64,000 bases of DNA from Hydractinia symbiolongicarpus (lineage: Eukaryota > Cnidaria > Hydrozoa > Anthoathecata > Hydractiniidae): the NCBI RefSeq assembly GCF_029227915.1, contig NC_079888.1, positions 22,486,001 to 22,550,000 of the forward strand, given 5' to 3'. Made by a program: the position numbers and the translations under genes. The notes under the pieces were generated by a model, which was not told where the DNA came from, ran no database searches, and saw only the letters and a list, made by a program, of their open reading frames with translations. Below, one piece after another: positions 10,435 to 24,353 of this stretch (position 1 is its first letter; the number at the start of each line of letters is the position of its first letter).

Positions 10435-13400
10435 GGAAATGAGTTTACACCCTGGGTACTTTCTTTGTATACTTTTGACTATACGGGCCGACTCGGGATT
10501 TACGGGAAATCGCAGGTTTTCGTTTGCCGGCGATTAAACTTCTTTTATTCAGCGTCTCATCAAAAATGAAAACATTTTTGAAAACTACAAGTTTCATGCG
10601 TTTTAGTGGTGAAAAAATAATTTAAAAATTTGTTCGGGAAATGAGTTTACTCACAGGGTACTTTCTTTGTATACATTCGACTATACGGGCCAAGCCCGGG
10701 ATTTACGGGAAATCGCGGGTTTTCGTTTGCCGGCGATTAAGCAACTTTCATTAAGCGTCTCATCAAAAATGAAAACATTTCTGAAAACTACAAGTCTCAT
10801 GCGTTTTAGTGGTAAAAATTAATATAAAAAATCGTTCGGGAAATGAATTTACTCCCTGGGTACTTTCTTTATATACTTTTGACTAAATGGGCCGAGTCCG
10901 GGATTTACGGGAAGTCGCGGGTTTTCGTTTGCCGGCAATTAAACTTCTTTTATTCAGCGTCTCATCAAAAATGAAAACATTTTTAAAAACTACAAGTCTC
11001 ATGGGCTTTAGTGGTGAAATAATAATTTAAAAAATCGTTCGGGAAATGAGTTTACACCCCGGGTACTTTCTTTGTATACTTTTGACTATACGGGCCGAGT
11101 CCGGGATTTACGGGAAATCGCAGGTTTTCGTTTGCCGGCGATTAAACTTCTTTTATTCAGCGTCTCATCAAAAATGAAAACATTTTTGAAAACTACAAGT
11201 CTCATGCGTTTTAGTGGTGAAAAAATAATTTAAAAAATCGTTCGGGAATTGAGTTTACTCCCTGGGTACTTTCTTTGTTTACTTTTGACTATACGGGCTG
11301 AGTCCGGGATTTACGGGAAGTCGCGGGTTTTCGTTTGCCGGCGATTAAACTTCTTTTATTCAGCGTCTCATCAAAAATGAAAACATTTTTGAAAACTACA
11401 AGTCTCAAGCGTTTTAGTGGTGAAAAGATAAATTAAAAAATCGTTTTTGAAATGAGTTTACTCACAGGGTACTTTCTTTGTATACATTCGACTATACGGG
11501 CCAAGCCCGGGATTTACGGGGAATCGCGGGTTTTCGTTTGCCGGCGATTAAACCACTTTTATTAGGCGTCTCATCAAAAATGAAAACATTTCTAAAAACT
11601 ACAAGTCTCATGCGTTTTAGTGGTGTAAAAATAATTTAAAAATTCGTTCGGGAAATGAGTTTACTCACAGGGTACTTTCTTTGTATACATTCGACTATAC
11701 GGGCCAAGCCCGGGATTTACGGGAAATCGCGGGTTTTCTTTTGCCGGCGATTAAACAACTTTCATTAAGCGTCTCATCAAAAATGAAAACATTTCTGAAA
11801 ACTACAAGTCTCATGCGTTTTAGTGGTGAAAATTAATTTAAAAGATCGTTCGGGAAATGAGTTTACACCCCGGGTACTTTCTTTGTATACTTTTGACTAT
11901 ACGGGCCGAGTCCGGGATTTACGGGAAATCGCTGGTTTTTGTTTGCTGGCGATTAAACTTCTTTTATTCAGCGTCTCATCAAAAATGAAAACATTTTTAA
12001 AAACTACAAGTCTCATGCGTTTTAGTGGTGAAAATTAATTTAAAAAATCGTTCGGGAAATGAGTTTACACCCCGGGTACTTTCTTTGTATACTTTTGACT
12101 ATACGGGCTGAGTCCGGGATTTACGGGAAGTCGCGGGTTTTCGTTTGCCGGCGATTAAACTTCTTTTATTCAGCGTCTCATCAAAAATGAAAATATCTTT
12201 AAATACTACAAGTCTCATGGGCTTTAGTGGTGAAATAATAATTTAAAAAATCGTTCGGGAAATGAGTTTACACCCTGGGTACTTTCTTTGTATACTTTTG
12301 ACTATACGGGCCGACTCGGGATTTACGGGAAATCGCAGGTTTTCGTTTGCCGGCGATTAAACTTCTTTTATTCAGCGTCTCATCAAAAATGAAAACATTT
12401 TTGAAAACTACAAGTTTCATGCGTTTTAGTGGTGAAAAAATAATTTAAAAATTCGTTCGGGAAATGAGTTTACTCACAGGGTACTTTCTTTGTATACATT
12501 CGACTATACGGGCCAAGCCCGGGATTTACGGGAAATCGCGGGTTTTCGTTTGCCGGCGATTAAGCAACTTTCATTAAGCGTCTCATCAAAAATGAAAACA
12601 TTTCTGAAAACTACAAGTCTCATGCGTTTTAGTGGTAAAAATTAATATAAAAAATCGTTCGGGAAATGAGTTTACTCCCTGGGTACTTTCTTTATATACT
12701 TTTGACTAAATGGGCCGAGTCCGGGATTTACGGGAAGTCGCGGGTTTTTGTTTGCCGGCAATTAAACTTCTTTTATTCAGCGTCTCATCAAAAATGAAAA
12801 CATTTTTAAAAACTACAAGTCTCATGGGATTTAGTGGTGAAATAATAATTTAAAAAATCGTTCGGGAAATGAGTTTACACCCCGGGTACTTTCTTTGTAT
12901 ACTTTTGACTATACGGGCCGAGTCCGGGATTTACGAGAAATCGCAGGTTTTCGTTTGCCGGCGATTAAACTTCTTTTATTCAGCGTCTCATCAAAAATGA
13001 AAACATTTTTGAAAACTACAAGTCTCATGCGTTTTAGTGGTGAAAAAATAATTTAAAAAATCGTTCTGGAAATGAGTTTACTCCCTGGGTACTTTCTTTG
13101 TTTACTTTTGACTATACGGGCTGAGTCCGGGATTTACGGGAAGTCGCGGGTTTTCGTTTGCCGGCGATTAAACTTCTTTTATTCAGCGTCTCATCAAAAA
13201 TGAAAATATCTTTAAATACTACAAGTCTCATGGGCTTTAGTGGTGAAATAATAATTTAAAAAATCGTTCGGGAAATGAGTTTACTCCCTGGGTACTTTCT
13301 TTGTATACTTTAGACTAAATGGGCCGAGTGCGGGATTTACGGGAAGTCGCGGGTTTTCGTTTGCCGGCAATTAAACTTCTTTTATTCAGCGTCTCATCAA

Positions 13401-16242
13401 AAATGAAAACATTTTTAAAAACTACAAGTCTCATGGGCTTTAGTGGTGAAATAATAATTTAAAAAATCGTTCGGGAAATGAGTTTACACCCCGGGTACTT
13501 TCTTTGTATACATTCGACTATACGGGCCAAGCCCGGGATTTACGGGAAATCGCGGGTTTTCGTTTGCCGGCGATTAAACCACTTTTATTAGGCGTCTCAT
13601 CAAAAATGAAAACATTTCTAAAAACTACAAGTCTCATGCGTTTTAGTGGTGTAAAAATAATTTAAAAATTCGTTCGGGAAATGAGTTTACACCCGGGGTA
13701 CTTTCTTTGTATACTTTTGACTATACGGGCCGAGTCCGGGATTTACGGGAAATCGCTGGTTTTCGTTTGCCGGCGATTAAACTTCTTTTATTCAGCGTCT
13801 CATCAAAAATGAAAATATACTTTTGACTATACGGGCCGACTCGGGATTTACGGGAAATCGCAGGTTTTCGTTTGCCGGCGATTAAACTTCTTTTATTCAG
13901 CGTCTCATCAAAAATGAAAATATTTTTAAATACTACAAGTCTCATGGGCTTTAGTGGTGAAATAATAATTTAAAAAATCGTTCGGGAAATGAGTTTACAC
14001 CCTGGGTACTTTTTTTGTATACTTTTGACTATACGGGCCGAGTCCGGGATTTACGGGAAATCACAGGTTTTCGTTTACCGGCGATTAAACTTCTTTTATT
14101 CAGCGTCTCATCAAAAATGAAAACATTTTTGAAAACTACAAGTCTCAAGCGTTTTAGTGGTGAAAAGATAATTTAAAAAATCGTTTTTGAAATGAGTTTA
14201 CTCACAGGGTACTTTCTTTGTATACATTCGACTATACGGGCCAAGCCCGGGATTTACGGGAAATCGCGGGTTTTCGTTTGCCGGCGATTAAACAACTTTC
14301 ATTAAGCGTCTCATCAAAAATGAAAACATTTCTGAAAACTACAAGTCTCAAGCGTTTTAGTGGTGAAAATTAATTTAAAAGATCGTTCGGGAAATGAGTT
14401 TACACCCCGGGTACTTTCTTTGTATACTTTTGACTATACGGGCCGAGTCCGGGATTTACGGGAAATCGCTGGTTTTCGTTTGCCGGCGATTAAACTTCTT
14501 TTATTCAGCGTCTCATCAAAAATGAAAACATTTTTGAAAACTACAAGTCTCATGCGTTTTAGTGGTGAAAATTAATTTAAAAAATCGTTCGGGAAATGAG
14601 TTTACACCCCGGGTACTTTCTTTGTATACTTTTGATTATACGGGCTGAGTCCGGGATTTACGGGAAGTCGCGGGTTTTCGTTTGCCGGCGATTAAACTTC
14701 TTTTATTCAGCGTCTCATCAAAAATGAAAATATCTTTAAATACTACAAGTCTCATGGGCTTTAGTGGTGAAATAATAATTTAAAAAATCGTTCGGGAAAT
14801 GAGTTTACACCCTGGGTACTTTCTTTGTATACTTTTGACTATACGGGCCGACTCGGGATTTACGGGAAATCGCAGGTTTTCGTTTGCCGGCGATTAAACT
14901 TCTTTTATTCAGCGTCTCATCAAAAATGAAAACATTTTTGAAAACTACAAGTTTCATGCGTTTTAGTGGTGAAAAAATAATTTAAAAATTCGTTCGGGAA
15001 ATGAGTTTACTCACAGGGTACTTTCTTTGTATACATTCGACTATACGGGCCAAGCCCGGGATTTACGGGAAATCGCGGGTTTTCGTTTGCCGGCGATTAA
15101 GCAACTTTCATTAAGCGTCTCATCAAAAATGAAAACATTTCTGAAAACTACAAGTCTCATGCGTTTTAGTGGTGAAAATTAATTTAAAAAATCGTTCGGG
15201 AAATGAGTTTACTCCCTGGGTACTTTCTTTATATACTTTTGACTAAATGGGCCGAGTCCGGGATTTACGGGAAGTCGCGGGTTTTCGTTTGCCGGCAATT
15301 AAACTTCTTTTATTCAGCGTCTCATCAAAAATGAAAACATTTTTAAAAACTACAAGTCTCATGGGCTTTAGTGGTGAAATAATAATTTAAAAAATCGTTC
15401 GGGAAATGAGTTTACACCCCGGGTACTTTCTTTGTGTACTTTTGACTATACGGGCCGAGTCCGGGATTTACGGGAAATCGCAGGTTTTCGTTTGCCGGCG
15501 ATTAAACTTCTTTTATTCAGCGTCTCATCAAAAATGAAAACATTTTTGAAAACTACAAGTCTCATGCGTTTTAGTGGTGAAAAAATAATTTAAAAAATCG
15601 TTCGGGAAATGAGTTTACTCCCTGGGTACTTTCTTTGTTTACTTTTGACTATACGGGCTGAGTCCGGGATTTACGGGAAGTCGCGGGTTTTCGTTTGCCG
15701 GCGATTAAACTTCTTTTATTCAGCGTCTCATCAAAAATGAAAATATCTTTAAATACTACAAGTCTCATGGGCTTTAGTGGTGAAATAATAATTTAAAAAA
15801 TCGTTCGGGAAATGAGTTTACTCCCTGGGTACTTTCTTTGTATACTTTTGACTATACGGGCTGAGTCCGGGATTTACGGGAAGTCGCGGGTTTTCGTTTG
15901 CCGGCGATTAAACTTCTTTTATTCAGCGTCTCATCAAAAATGAAAATATCTTTAAATACTACAAGTCTCATGGGCTTTAGTGGTGAAATAATAATTTAAA
16001 AAATCGTTCGGGAAATGAGTTTACACCCTGGGTACTTTCTTTGTATACTTTTGACTATACGGGCCGACTCGGGATTTACGGGAAATCGCAGGTTTTCGTT
16101 TGCCGGCGATTAAACTTCTTTTATTCAGCGTCTCATCAAAAATGAAAACATTTTTGAAAACTACAAGTCTCATGCGTTTTAGTGTTGAAAAAATAAATTA
16201 AAAAATCGTTCTGGAAATGAGTTTACTCCCTGGGTACTTTCT
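10435..16242 (+). repeat. Array region 2: mosaic of 6-, 8-, 9- and 12.5-monomer periods
   Basis: This is satellite throughout, with no gene. The class A unit TGAGTTTACACCCTGGG with CCGACTCGGG starts at 10440, 12263, 14800 and 16016, spacings of 1823 (9 monomers), 2537 (12 monomers plus one truncated unit) and 1216 (6 monomers). A rare GGTAAAAATTAATATAAAA variant occurs at 10811 and 12634, again 1823 apart. ATATCTTTAAATAC units become common here and stay so downstream. Truncated unit 8 lies inside this region. Confidence 0.85.
13712..13817 (+). repeat. Truncated monomer 8 (106 bp)
   Basis: The junction is the same but it lies outside the 1.1 kb HOR region, inside the mosaic of region 2. It was probably carried there by a longer exchange. 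Confidence 0.92.
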
Positions 16243-18067
16243 TTGTATACATTCGACTATACGGGCCAAGCCCGGGATTTACGGGAAATCGCGGGATTTC
16301 GTTTGCCGGCGATTAAACCTCTTTTATTAAGCGTCTCATCAAAAATGAAAACATTTTTGAAAACTGCAAGTCTCATGCGTTTTAGTGGTGAAAAGATAAT
16401 TGAAAAAATCGTTTCGGAAATGAGTTTACTCACAGGGTACTTTCTTTATATACTTTTGACTAAATGGGCCGAGTCCGGGATTTACGGGAAGTCGCGGGTT
16501 TTCGTTTGCCGGCAATTAAACTTCTTTTATTCAGCGTCTCATCAAAAATGAAAACATTTTTAAAAACTACAAGTCTCATGGGCTTTGGTGGTGAAATAAT
16601 AATTTAAAAAATCGTTCGGGAAATGAGTTTACACCCCGGGTACTTTCTTTGTATACTTTTGACTATACGGGCCGAGTCCGGGATTTACGGGAAATCGCAG
16701 GTTTTCGTTTGCCGGCGATTAAACTTCTTTTATTCAGCGTCTCATCAAAAATGAAAACATTTTTGAAAACTACAAGTCTCATGCGTTTTAGTGGTGAAAA
16801 AATAATTTAAAAAATCGTTCGGGAAATGAGTTTACTCCCTGGGTACTTTCTTTGTTTACTTTTGACTATACGGGCTGAGTCCGGGATTTACGGGAAGTCG
16901 CGGGTTTTCGTTTGCCGGCGATTAAACTTCTTTTATTCAGCGTCTCATCAAAAATGAAAATATCTTTAAATACTACAAGTCTCATGGGCTTTAGTGGTGA
17001 AATAATAATTTAAAAAATCGTTCGGGAAATGAGTTTACTCCCTGGGTACTTTCTTTGTATACTTTTGACTATACGGGCTGAGTCCGGGATTTACGGGAAG
17101 TCGCGGGTTTTCGTTTGCCGGCGATTAAACTTCTTTTATTCAGCGTCTCATCAAAAATGAAAATATCTTTAAATACTACAAGTCTCATGGGCTTTAGTGG
17201 TGAAATAATAATTTAAAAAATCGTTCGGGAAATGAGTTTACACCCTGGGTACTTTCTTTGTATACTTTTGACTATACGGGCCGACTCGGGATTTACGGGA
17301 AATCGCAGGTTTTCGTTTGCCGGCGATTAAACTTCTTTTATTCAGCGTCTCATCAAAAATGAAAACATTTTTGAAAACTACAAGTCTCATGCGTTTTAGT
17401 GTTGAAAAAATAAATTAAAAAATCGTTCTGGAAATGAGTTTACTCACAGGGTACTTTCTTCGCATACATTCAAATATACGGGCCAAGCCCGGGATTTACT
17501 GGAAATCGCGGGTTTTCGTTTGCCGGCGATTAAACCTCTTTCATTAAGCGTCTCATCAAAAATGAAAACATTTTTAAAAACTACAAGTCTCATGCGTTTT
17601 AGTGGTGAAAAAAAAATTTAAAAAATCGTTCGGGAAATGAGTTTACTCCCTGGGTACTTTCTTTGTATACATTCGACTATACGGGCCAAGCCCGGGATTT
17701 ACATGAAATCGCGGGATTTCGTTTGCCGGCGATTAAACCTCTTTTATTAGGCGTCTCATCAAAAATGAAAACATTTTTGAAAACTGCAAGTCTCATGCGT
17801 TTTAGTGGTGAAAAGATAATTGAAAAAATCGTTTCGGAAATGAGTTTACTCACAGGGTACTTTCTTTGTATACATTCGACTATACGAGCCAAGCCCGGGA
17901 TTTACGGGAAATCGCGGGTTTTCGTTTGCCGGCGATTAAACCTCTTTCATTAAGCGTCTCATCAAAAATGAAAACATTTTTGAAAACTACAAGTCTCATG
18001 CATTTTAGTGGTGAAAATTAATTTAAAATATCGTTTGGGAAATGAGTTTACTTCCTGGGTACTTTCT
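16243..18067 (+). repeat. 9-monomer HOR block, copy 1 (1825 bp)
   Basis: This block is repeated at +1825 bp. Shared rare markers include CTTCGCATACATTCAAAT with GATTTACTGGAAATCG (copy 1 near 17459-17503), the TTTATATAC/ACTAAATGGGCC unit (16441-16470), a CTTTGTTTACTTTTGAC unit and TTTACTTCCTGGG at the end. Differences noticed are few: GGCTTTGGTGG versus GGCTTTAGTGG, ACATGAAATCG versus ACGGGAAATCG, and TTTTTAAAAAC versus TTTTTGAAAAC. The block ends cleanly near 18067, where the third continuation switches to class A sequence. Confidence 0.9.
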
Positions 18068-19892
18068 TTGTATACATTCGACTATACGGGCCAAGCCCGG
18101 GATTTACGGGAAATCGCGGGATTTCGTTTGCCGGCGATTAAACCTCTTTTATTAAGCGTCTCATCAAAAATGAAAACATTTTTGAAAACTGCAAGTCTCA
18201 TGCGTTTTAGTGGTGAAAAGATAATTGAAAAAATCGTTTCGGAAATGAGTTTACTCACAGGGTACTTTCTTTATATACTTTTGACTAAATGGGCCGAGTC
18301 CGGGATTTACGGGAAGTCGCGGGTTTTCGTTTGCCGGCAATTAAACTTCTTTTATTCAGCGTCTCATCAAAAATGAAAACATTTTTAAAAACTACAAGTC
18401 TCATGGGCTTTAGTGGTGAAATAATAATTTAAAAAATCGTTCGGGAAATGAGTTTACACCCCGGGTACTTTCTTTGTATACTTTTGACTATACGGGCCGA
18501 GTCCGGGATTTACGGGAAATCGCAGGTTTTCGTTTGCCGGCGATTAAACTTCTTTTATTCAGCGTCTCATCAAAAATGAAAACATTTTTGAAAACTACAA
18601 GTCTCATGCGTTTTAGTGGTGAAAAAATAATTTAAAAAATCGTTCGGGAAATGAGTTTACTCCCTGGGTACTTTCTTTGTTTACTTTTGACTATACGGGC
18701 TGAGTCCGGGATTTACGGGAAGTCGCGGGTTTTCGTTTGCCGGCGATTAAACTTCTTTTATTCAGCGTCTCATCAAAAATGAAAATATCTTTAAATACTA
18801 CAAGTCTCATGGGCTTTAGTGGTGAAATAATAATTTAAAAAATCGTTCGGGAAATGAGTTTACTCCCTGGGTACTTTCTTTGTATACTTTTGACTATACG
18901 GGCTGAGTCCGGGATTTACGGGAAGTCGCGGGTTTTCGTTTGCCGGCGATTAAACTTCTTTTATTCAGCGTCTCATCAAAAATGAAAATATCTTTAAATA
19001 CTACAAGTCTCATGGGCTTTAGTGGTGAAATAATAATTTAAAAAATCGTTCGGGAAATGAGTTTACACCCTGGGTACTTTCTTTGTATACTTTTGACTAT
19101 ACGGGCCGACTCGGGATTTACGGGAAATCGCAGGTTTTCGTTTGCCGGCGATTAAACTTCTTTTATTCAGCGTCTCATCAAAAATGAAAACATTTTTGAA
19201 AACTACAAGTCTCATGCGTTTTAGTGTTGAAAAAATAAATTAAAAAATCGTTCTGGAAATGAGTTTACTCACAGGGTACTTTCTTCGCATACATTCAAAT
19301 ATACGGGCCAAGCCCGGGATTTACTGGAAATCGCGGGTTTTCGTTTGCCGGCGATTAAACCTCTTTCATTAAGCGTCTCATCAAAAATGAAAACATTTTT
19401 GAAAACTACAAGTCTCATGCGTTTTAGTGGTGAAAAAAAAATTTAAAAAATCGTTCGGGAAATGAGTTTACTCCCTGGGTACTTTCTTTGTATACATTCG
19501 ACTATACGGGCCAAGCCCGGGATTTACGGGAAATCGCGGGATTTCGTTTGCCGGCGATTAAACCTCTTTTATTAGGCGTCTCATCAAAAATGAAAACATT
19601 TTTGAAAACTGCAAGTCTCATGCGTTTTAGTGGTGAAAAGATAATTGAAAAAATCGTTTCGGAAATGAGTTTACTCACAGGGTACTTTCTTTGTATACAT
19701 TCGACTATACGAGCCAAGCCCGGGATTTACGGGAAATCGCGGGTTTTCGTTTGCCGGCGATTAAACCTCTTTCATTAAGCGTCTCATCAAAAATGAAAAC
19801 ATTTTTGAAAACTACAAGTCTCATGCATTTTAGTGGTGAAAATTAATTTAAAATATCGTTTGGGAAATGAGTTTACTTCCTGGGTACTTTCT
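18068..19892 (+). repeat. 9-monomer HOR block, copy 2 (1825 bp)
   Basis: This is the second tandem copy of 16243-18067, with only a handful of substitutions by eye. After 19892 the sequence leaves the block and enters TACTTTTGACTATACGGGCC with GAGTACGGG. The duplication is therefore two full copies, not a longer run. Confidence 0.9.
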
Positions 19893-22800
19893 TTGTATAC
19901 TTTTGACTATACGGGCCGAGTACGGGATTTACGGGAAGTCGCGGGTTTTCGTTTGCCGGCGATTAAACTTCTTTTATTCAGCGTCTCATCAAAAATGAAA
20001 ACATTTTTGAAAACTACAAGTCTCATGCGTTTTAGTGTTGAAAAAATAAATTAAAAAATCGTTCTGGAAATGAGTTTACTCACAGGGTACTTTCTTTGTA
20101 TACATTCAAATATACGGGCCAAGCCCGGGATTTACGGGAAATCGCGGGTTTTCGTTTGCCGGCGATTAAACCTCTTTCATTAAGCGCCTCATTAAAAATG
20201 AAAACATTTTTGAAAACTGCAAGTCTCATGCGTTTTAGTGGTGAAAAAAAAATTTAAAAAATCGTTCGGGAAATGAGTTTACTCCCTGGGTACTTTCTTT
20301 GTATACATTCGACTATACGCGCCAAGCCCGGGATTTACGGGAAATCGCGGGATTTCGTTTGCCGGCGATTAAACCTCTTTTATTAAGCGTCTCATCAAAA
20401 ATGAAAACATTTTTAAAAACTGCAAGTCTCATGCGTTTTAGTGGTGAAAAGATAATTGAAAAAATCGTTTCGGAAATGAGTTTACTCACAGGGTACTTTC
20501 TTTGTAAACATTCGACTATACGGGCCAAGCCCGGGATTTACGGGAAATCGCGGGTTTTTGTTTGCCGGCGATTAAACCTCTTTCATTAAGCGTCTCATCA
20601 AAAATGAAAACGTTTTTAAAAACTACAAGTCTCATGCGTTTTAGTGGTGAAAATTAATTTAAAATATCGTTTGGGAAATGAGTTTACTTCCTGGGTACTT
20701 TCTTTGTATACTTTTGACTATACGGGTCGAGTACGGGATTTACGGGAAGTCGCGGGTTTTCGTTTGCCGGCGATTAAACTTTTTTTATTCAGCGTCTCAT
20801 CAAAAATGAAAATATTTTTAAATACTACAAGTCTCATGGGCTTTAGTGGTGAAATAATAATTTAAAAAATCGTTTTGGAAATGAGTTTACTCACAGGGTA
20901 CTTTCTTTGTATACATTCGACTATACGGGCCAAGCCTGGGATTTATGGGAAATCGCGGGTTTTCGTTTGCCGGCGATTAAACCACTTTTATTAAGCGTCT
21001 CATCAAAAATGAAAACATTTCTGAAAACTACAAGTCTCATGCGTTTTAGTGGTGAAAAAATAATTTAAAAATTCGTTCGGGAAATGAATTTACTCACAGG
21101 GTACTTTCTTTGTATACATTCGACTATACGGGCCAAGCCCGGGATTTACGGGAAATCGCGGGTTTTCGTTTGCCGGCGATTAAACAACTTTCATTAAGCG
21201 TCTCATCAAAAATGAAAACATTTCTGAAAACTACAAGTCTTATGCGTTTTAGTGGTGAAAATTAATTTAAAAAATCGTTCGGGAAATGAGTTTACTCCCT
21301 GGGTACTTTCTTTGTATACTTTTGACTATACGGGCCGAGTCCGGGATTTACGGGAAGTTGCGGGTTTTCGTTTGCCGGCCATTAAACTTCTTTTATTCAG
21401 CGTCTCATCAAAAATGAAAACATTTTTAAAAACTACAAGTCTCATGGGCTTTAGTGGTGAAATAATAATTTAAAAAATCGTTCGGGAAATGAGTTTACAC
21501 CCCGAGTACTTTCTTTGTATACTTTTGACTATACGGGCCGAGTCCGGGATTTACGGGAAATCGCAGGTTTTCGTTTGCCGGCGATTAAACTTCTTTTATT
21601 CAGCGTCTCATCAAAAATGAAAACATTTTTGAAAACTGCAAGTCTCATGCGTTTTAGTGGTGAAAAGATAATTGAAAAATCGTTTCGGAAATGAGTTTAC
21701 TGACAGGGTACTTTCTTTGTATACATTCGACTATACGGGCCAAGCCCGGGATTTACGGGAAATCGCGGGTTTTCTTTCGTCGGCGATTAAACCTCTTTCA
21801 TTAAGCGTCTCATCAAAAATGAAAACATTTTTGAAAACTACAAGTCTCATGCGTTTTAGTGGTGAAAATTAACTTAAAATATCGTTTGGGAAATGAGTTT
21901 ACTCCCTGGGTACTTTCTTTGTATACTTTTGACTATACGGGCCGAGTCCGGGATTTACGGGAAGTCGCGGGTTTTCGTTTGCCGGCGATTAAACCACTTT
22001 TATTAAGCGTCTCATCAAAAATGAAAACATTTCTGAAAACTACAAGTCTCATGCATTTTAGTGGTGAAAAAATAATTTAAAAATTCGTTCGGGAAATGAG
22101 TTTACTCACAGGGTACTTTCTTTGTATACATTCGACTATACGGGCCAAGCCCGGGATTTACGGGAAATCGCGGGTTTTCGTTTGCCGGCGATTAAACAAC
22201 TTTCATTAAGCGTCTCATCAAAAATGAAAACATTTCTGAAAACTACAAGTCTCATGCGTTTTAGTGGTGAAAATTAATTTAAAAAATCGTTCGGGAAATG
22301 AGTTTACTCCCTGGGTACTTTCTTTGTATACTTTTGACTATACGGGCCGAGTCCGGGATTTACGGGAAGTCGCGGGTTTTCGTTTGCCGGCAATTAAACT
22401 TCTTTTATTCAGTGTCTCATCAAAAATGAAAACATTTTTAAAAACTACAAGTCTCATGGGCTTTAGTGGTGAAATAATAATTTAAAAAATCGTTCGGGAA
22501 ATGAGTTTACTCCCTGGGTACTTTCTTTGTATACCTTTGACTATACGGGCTGAGTCCGGGATTTACGGGAAGTCGCGGGTTTTCGTTTGCCGGCGATTAA
22601 ACTTCTTTTATTCAGCGTCTCATCAAAAATGAAAATATCTTTAAATACTACAAGTCTCATGGGCTTTAGTGGTGAAATAATAATTTAAAAAATCGTTCGG
22701 GAAATGAGATAACACCCTGGGTACTTTCTTTGTATACTTTTGACTATACGGGCCGACTCGGGATTTACGGGAAATCACAGGTTTTCGTTTGCCGGCGATT

Positions 22801-23515
22801 AAACCTCTTTCATTAAGCGTCTCATCAAAAATGAAAATATCTTTAAATACTACAAGTCTCATGGGCTTTAGTGGTGAAATAATAATTTAAAAAATCGTTT
22901 GGGAAATGAGTTTACACCCTGGGTACTTTCTTTGTATACTTTTGACTATACGGGCCAAGCCCGGGATTTACGGGAAATCGCGGGTTTTCGTTTGCCGGCG
23001 ATTAAACCTCTTTCATGAAGCGTCTCATCAAAAATGAAAACATTTTTGAAAACTACAAGTCTCATGCGTTTTAGTGGTGAAAAAAAACTTTAAAAAATCG
23101 TTCGGGAAATGAGTTTACTCCCTGGGTACTTTCTTTGTATACTTTTGACTATACGGGCCGAGTACGGGATTTACGGGAAGTCGCGGGTTTTCGTTTGCCG
23201 GCGATTAAACTTCTTTTATTCAGCGTCTCATCAAAAATGAAAATATTTTTAAATACTACAAGTCTCATGCGTTTTAGTGTTGAAAAAATAAATTAAAAAA
23301 TCGTTCTGGAAATGAGTTTACTCACAGGGTACTTTCTTTGTATACATTGGACTATACGGGCCAAGCCCGGGATTTACGGGAAATCGCGGGTTTTCGTTTG
23401 CCGGCGATTAAACCTCTTTCATTAAGCGTCTCATCAAAAATGAAAATATCTTTAAATACTACAAGTCTCATGGGCTTTAGTGGTCAAATAATAATTTAAA
23501 AAATCGTTTGGGAAA

Positions 23516-23919
23516 TGAGTTTACACCCTGGGTACTTTCTTTGTATACTTTTGACTATACGGGCCAACTCGTGATTTACGGGAAATCGCAGGTTTTCGTT
23601 TGCCGGCGATTAAACTTCTTTTATTCAGCGTCTCATCAAAAATGAAAACATTTTTGAAAACTACAAGTCTCATGCGTTTTAGTGTTGAAAAAATAAATTA
23701 AAAAATCGTTCTGGAAATGAGTTTACTCACAGGGTACTTTCTTTGTATACATTCGACTATACGGGCCAAGCCCGGGATTTACGGGAAATCGCGGGTTTTC
23801 CTTTGCTGGCGATTAAACAACTTTCATTAAGCATCTCATCAAAAATGAAAACATTTCTGAAAACTACAAGTCTCATGCGTTTTAGTGGTGAATATTAATT
23901 TAAAAAATCGTTCGGGAAA
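23516..23919 (+). repeat. Dimer unit, copy 1 (404 bp)
   Basis: Two monomers are repeated immediately downstream. Shared private variants are GGGCCAACTCG, GTTGAAAAAATAAATT, TTTTCCTTTGC, AAGCATCTCATC and GTGAATATTAATTT. Confidence 0.88.
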
Positions 23920-24323
23920 TGAGTTTACACCCTGGGTACTTTCTTTGTATACTTTTGACTATACGGGCCAACTCGGGATTTACGGGAAATCGCAGGTTTT
24001 CGTTTGCCGGCGATTAAACTTCTTTTATTCAGCGTCTCATCAAAAATGAAAACATTTTTGAAAACTACAAGTCTCATGCGTTTTAGTGTTGAAAAAATAA
24101 ATTAAAAAATCGTTCTGGAAATGAGTTTACTCACAGGGTACTTTCTTTGTATACATTCGACTATACGGGCCAAGCCCGGGATTTACGGGAAATCGCGGGT
24201 TTTCCTTTGCCGGCGATTAAACAACTTTCATTAAGCATCTCATCAAAAATGAAAACATTTCTGAAAACTACAAGTCTCATGCGTTTTAGTGGTGAATATT
24301 AATTTAAAAAATCGTTCGGGAAA
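23920..24323 (+). repeat. Dimer unit, copy 2 (404 bp)
   Basis: This is the tandem copy of the preceding dimer. It carries the same private variants, with GCCGGCG instead of GCTGGCG and CTCGGGATT instead of CTCGTGATT. Confidence 0.88.
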
Positions 24324-24353
24324 TGAGTTTACACCCTGGGTACTTTCTTTGTA

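Larger units (their letters stand above)
19893..24353 (+). repeat. Array region 3: mosaic with 4- and 5-monomer partial duplications
   Basis: This is satellite only. About 540 bp at 19450-19990 recur at 20261-20801 (offset 811, four monomers), after which the copies diverge at GAAAACATTTTTG versus GAAAATATTTTTA. About 510 bp at 20970-21480 recur at 21982-22492 (offset 1012, five monomers). Chimeric units are frequent. For example, near 21921-22000 a class A 5-prime half continues into a class B CCACTTTTATTAAGCG half. Confidence 0.82.

Noticed and set aside
18008-18376. Longest open frame (122 codons), and the other 60-120 codon frames on both strands, as genes
   Set aside because: They are translations of the satellite: the same peptide recurs dozens of times with stops at fixed monomer positions. 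Starts are mostly GTG/TTG, frames shift with each monomer, and both strands are open together. Nothing suggests a conserved domain.
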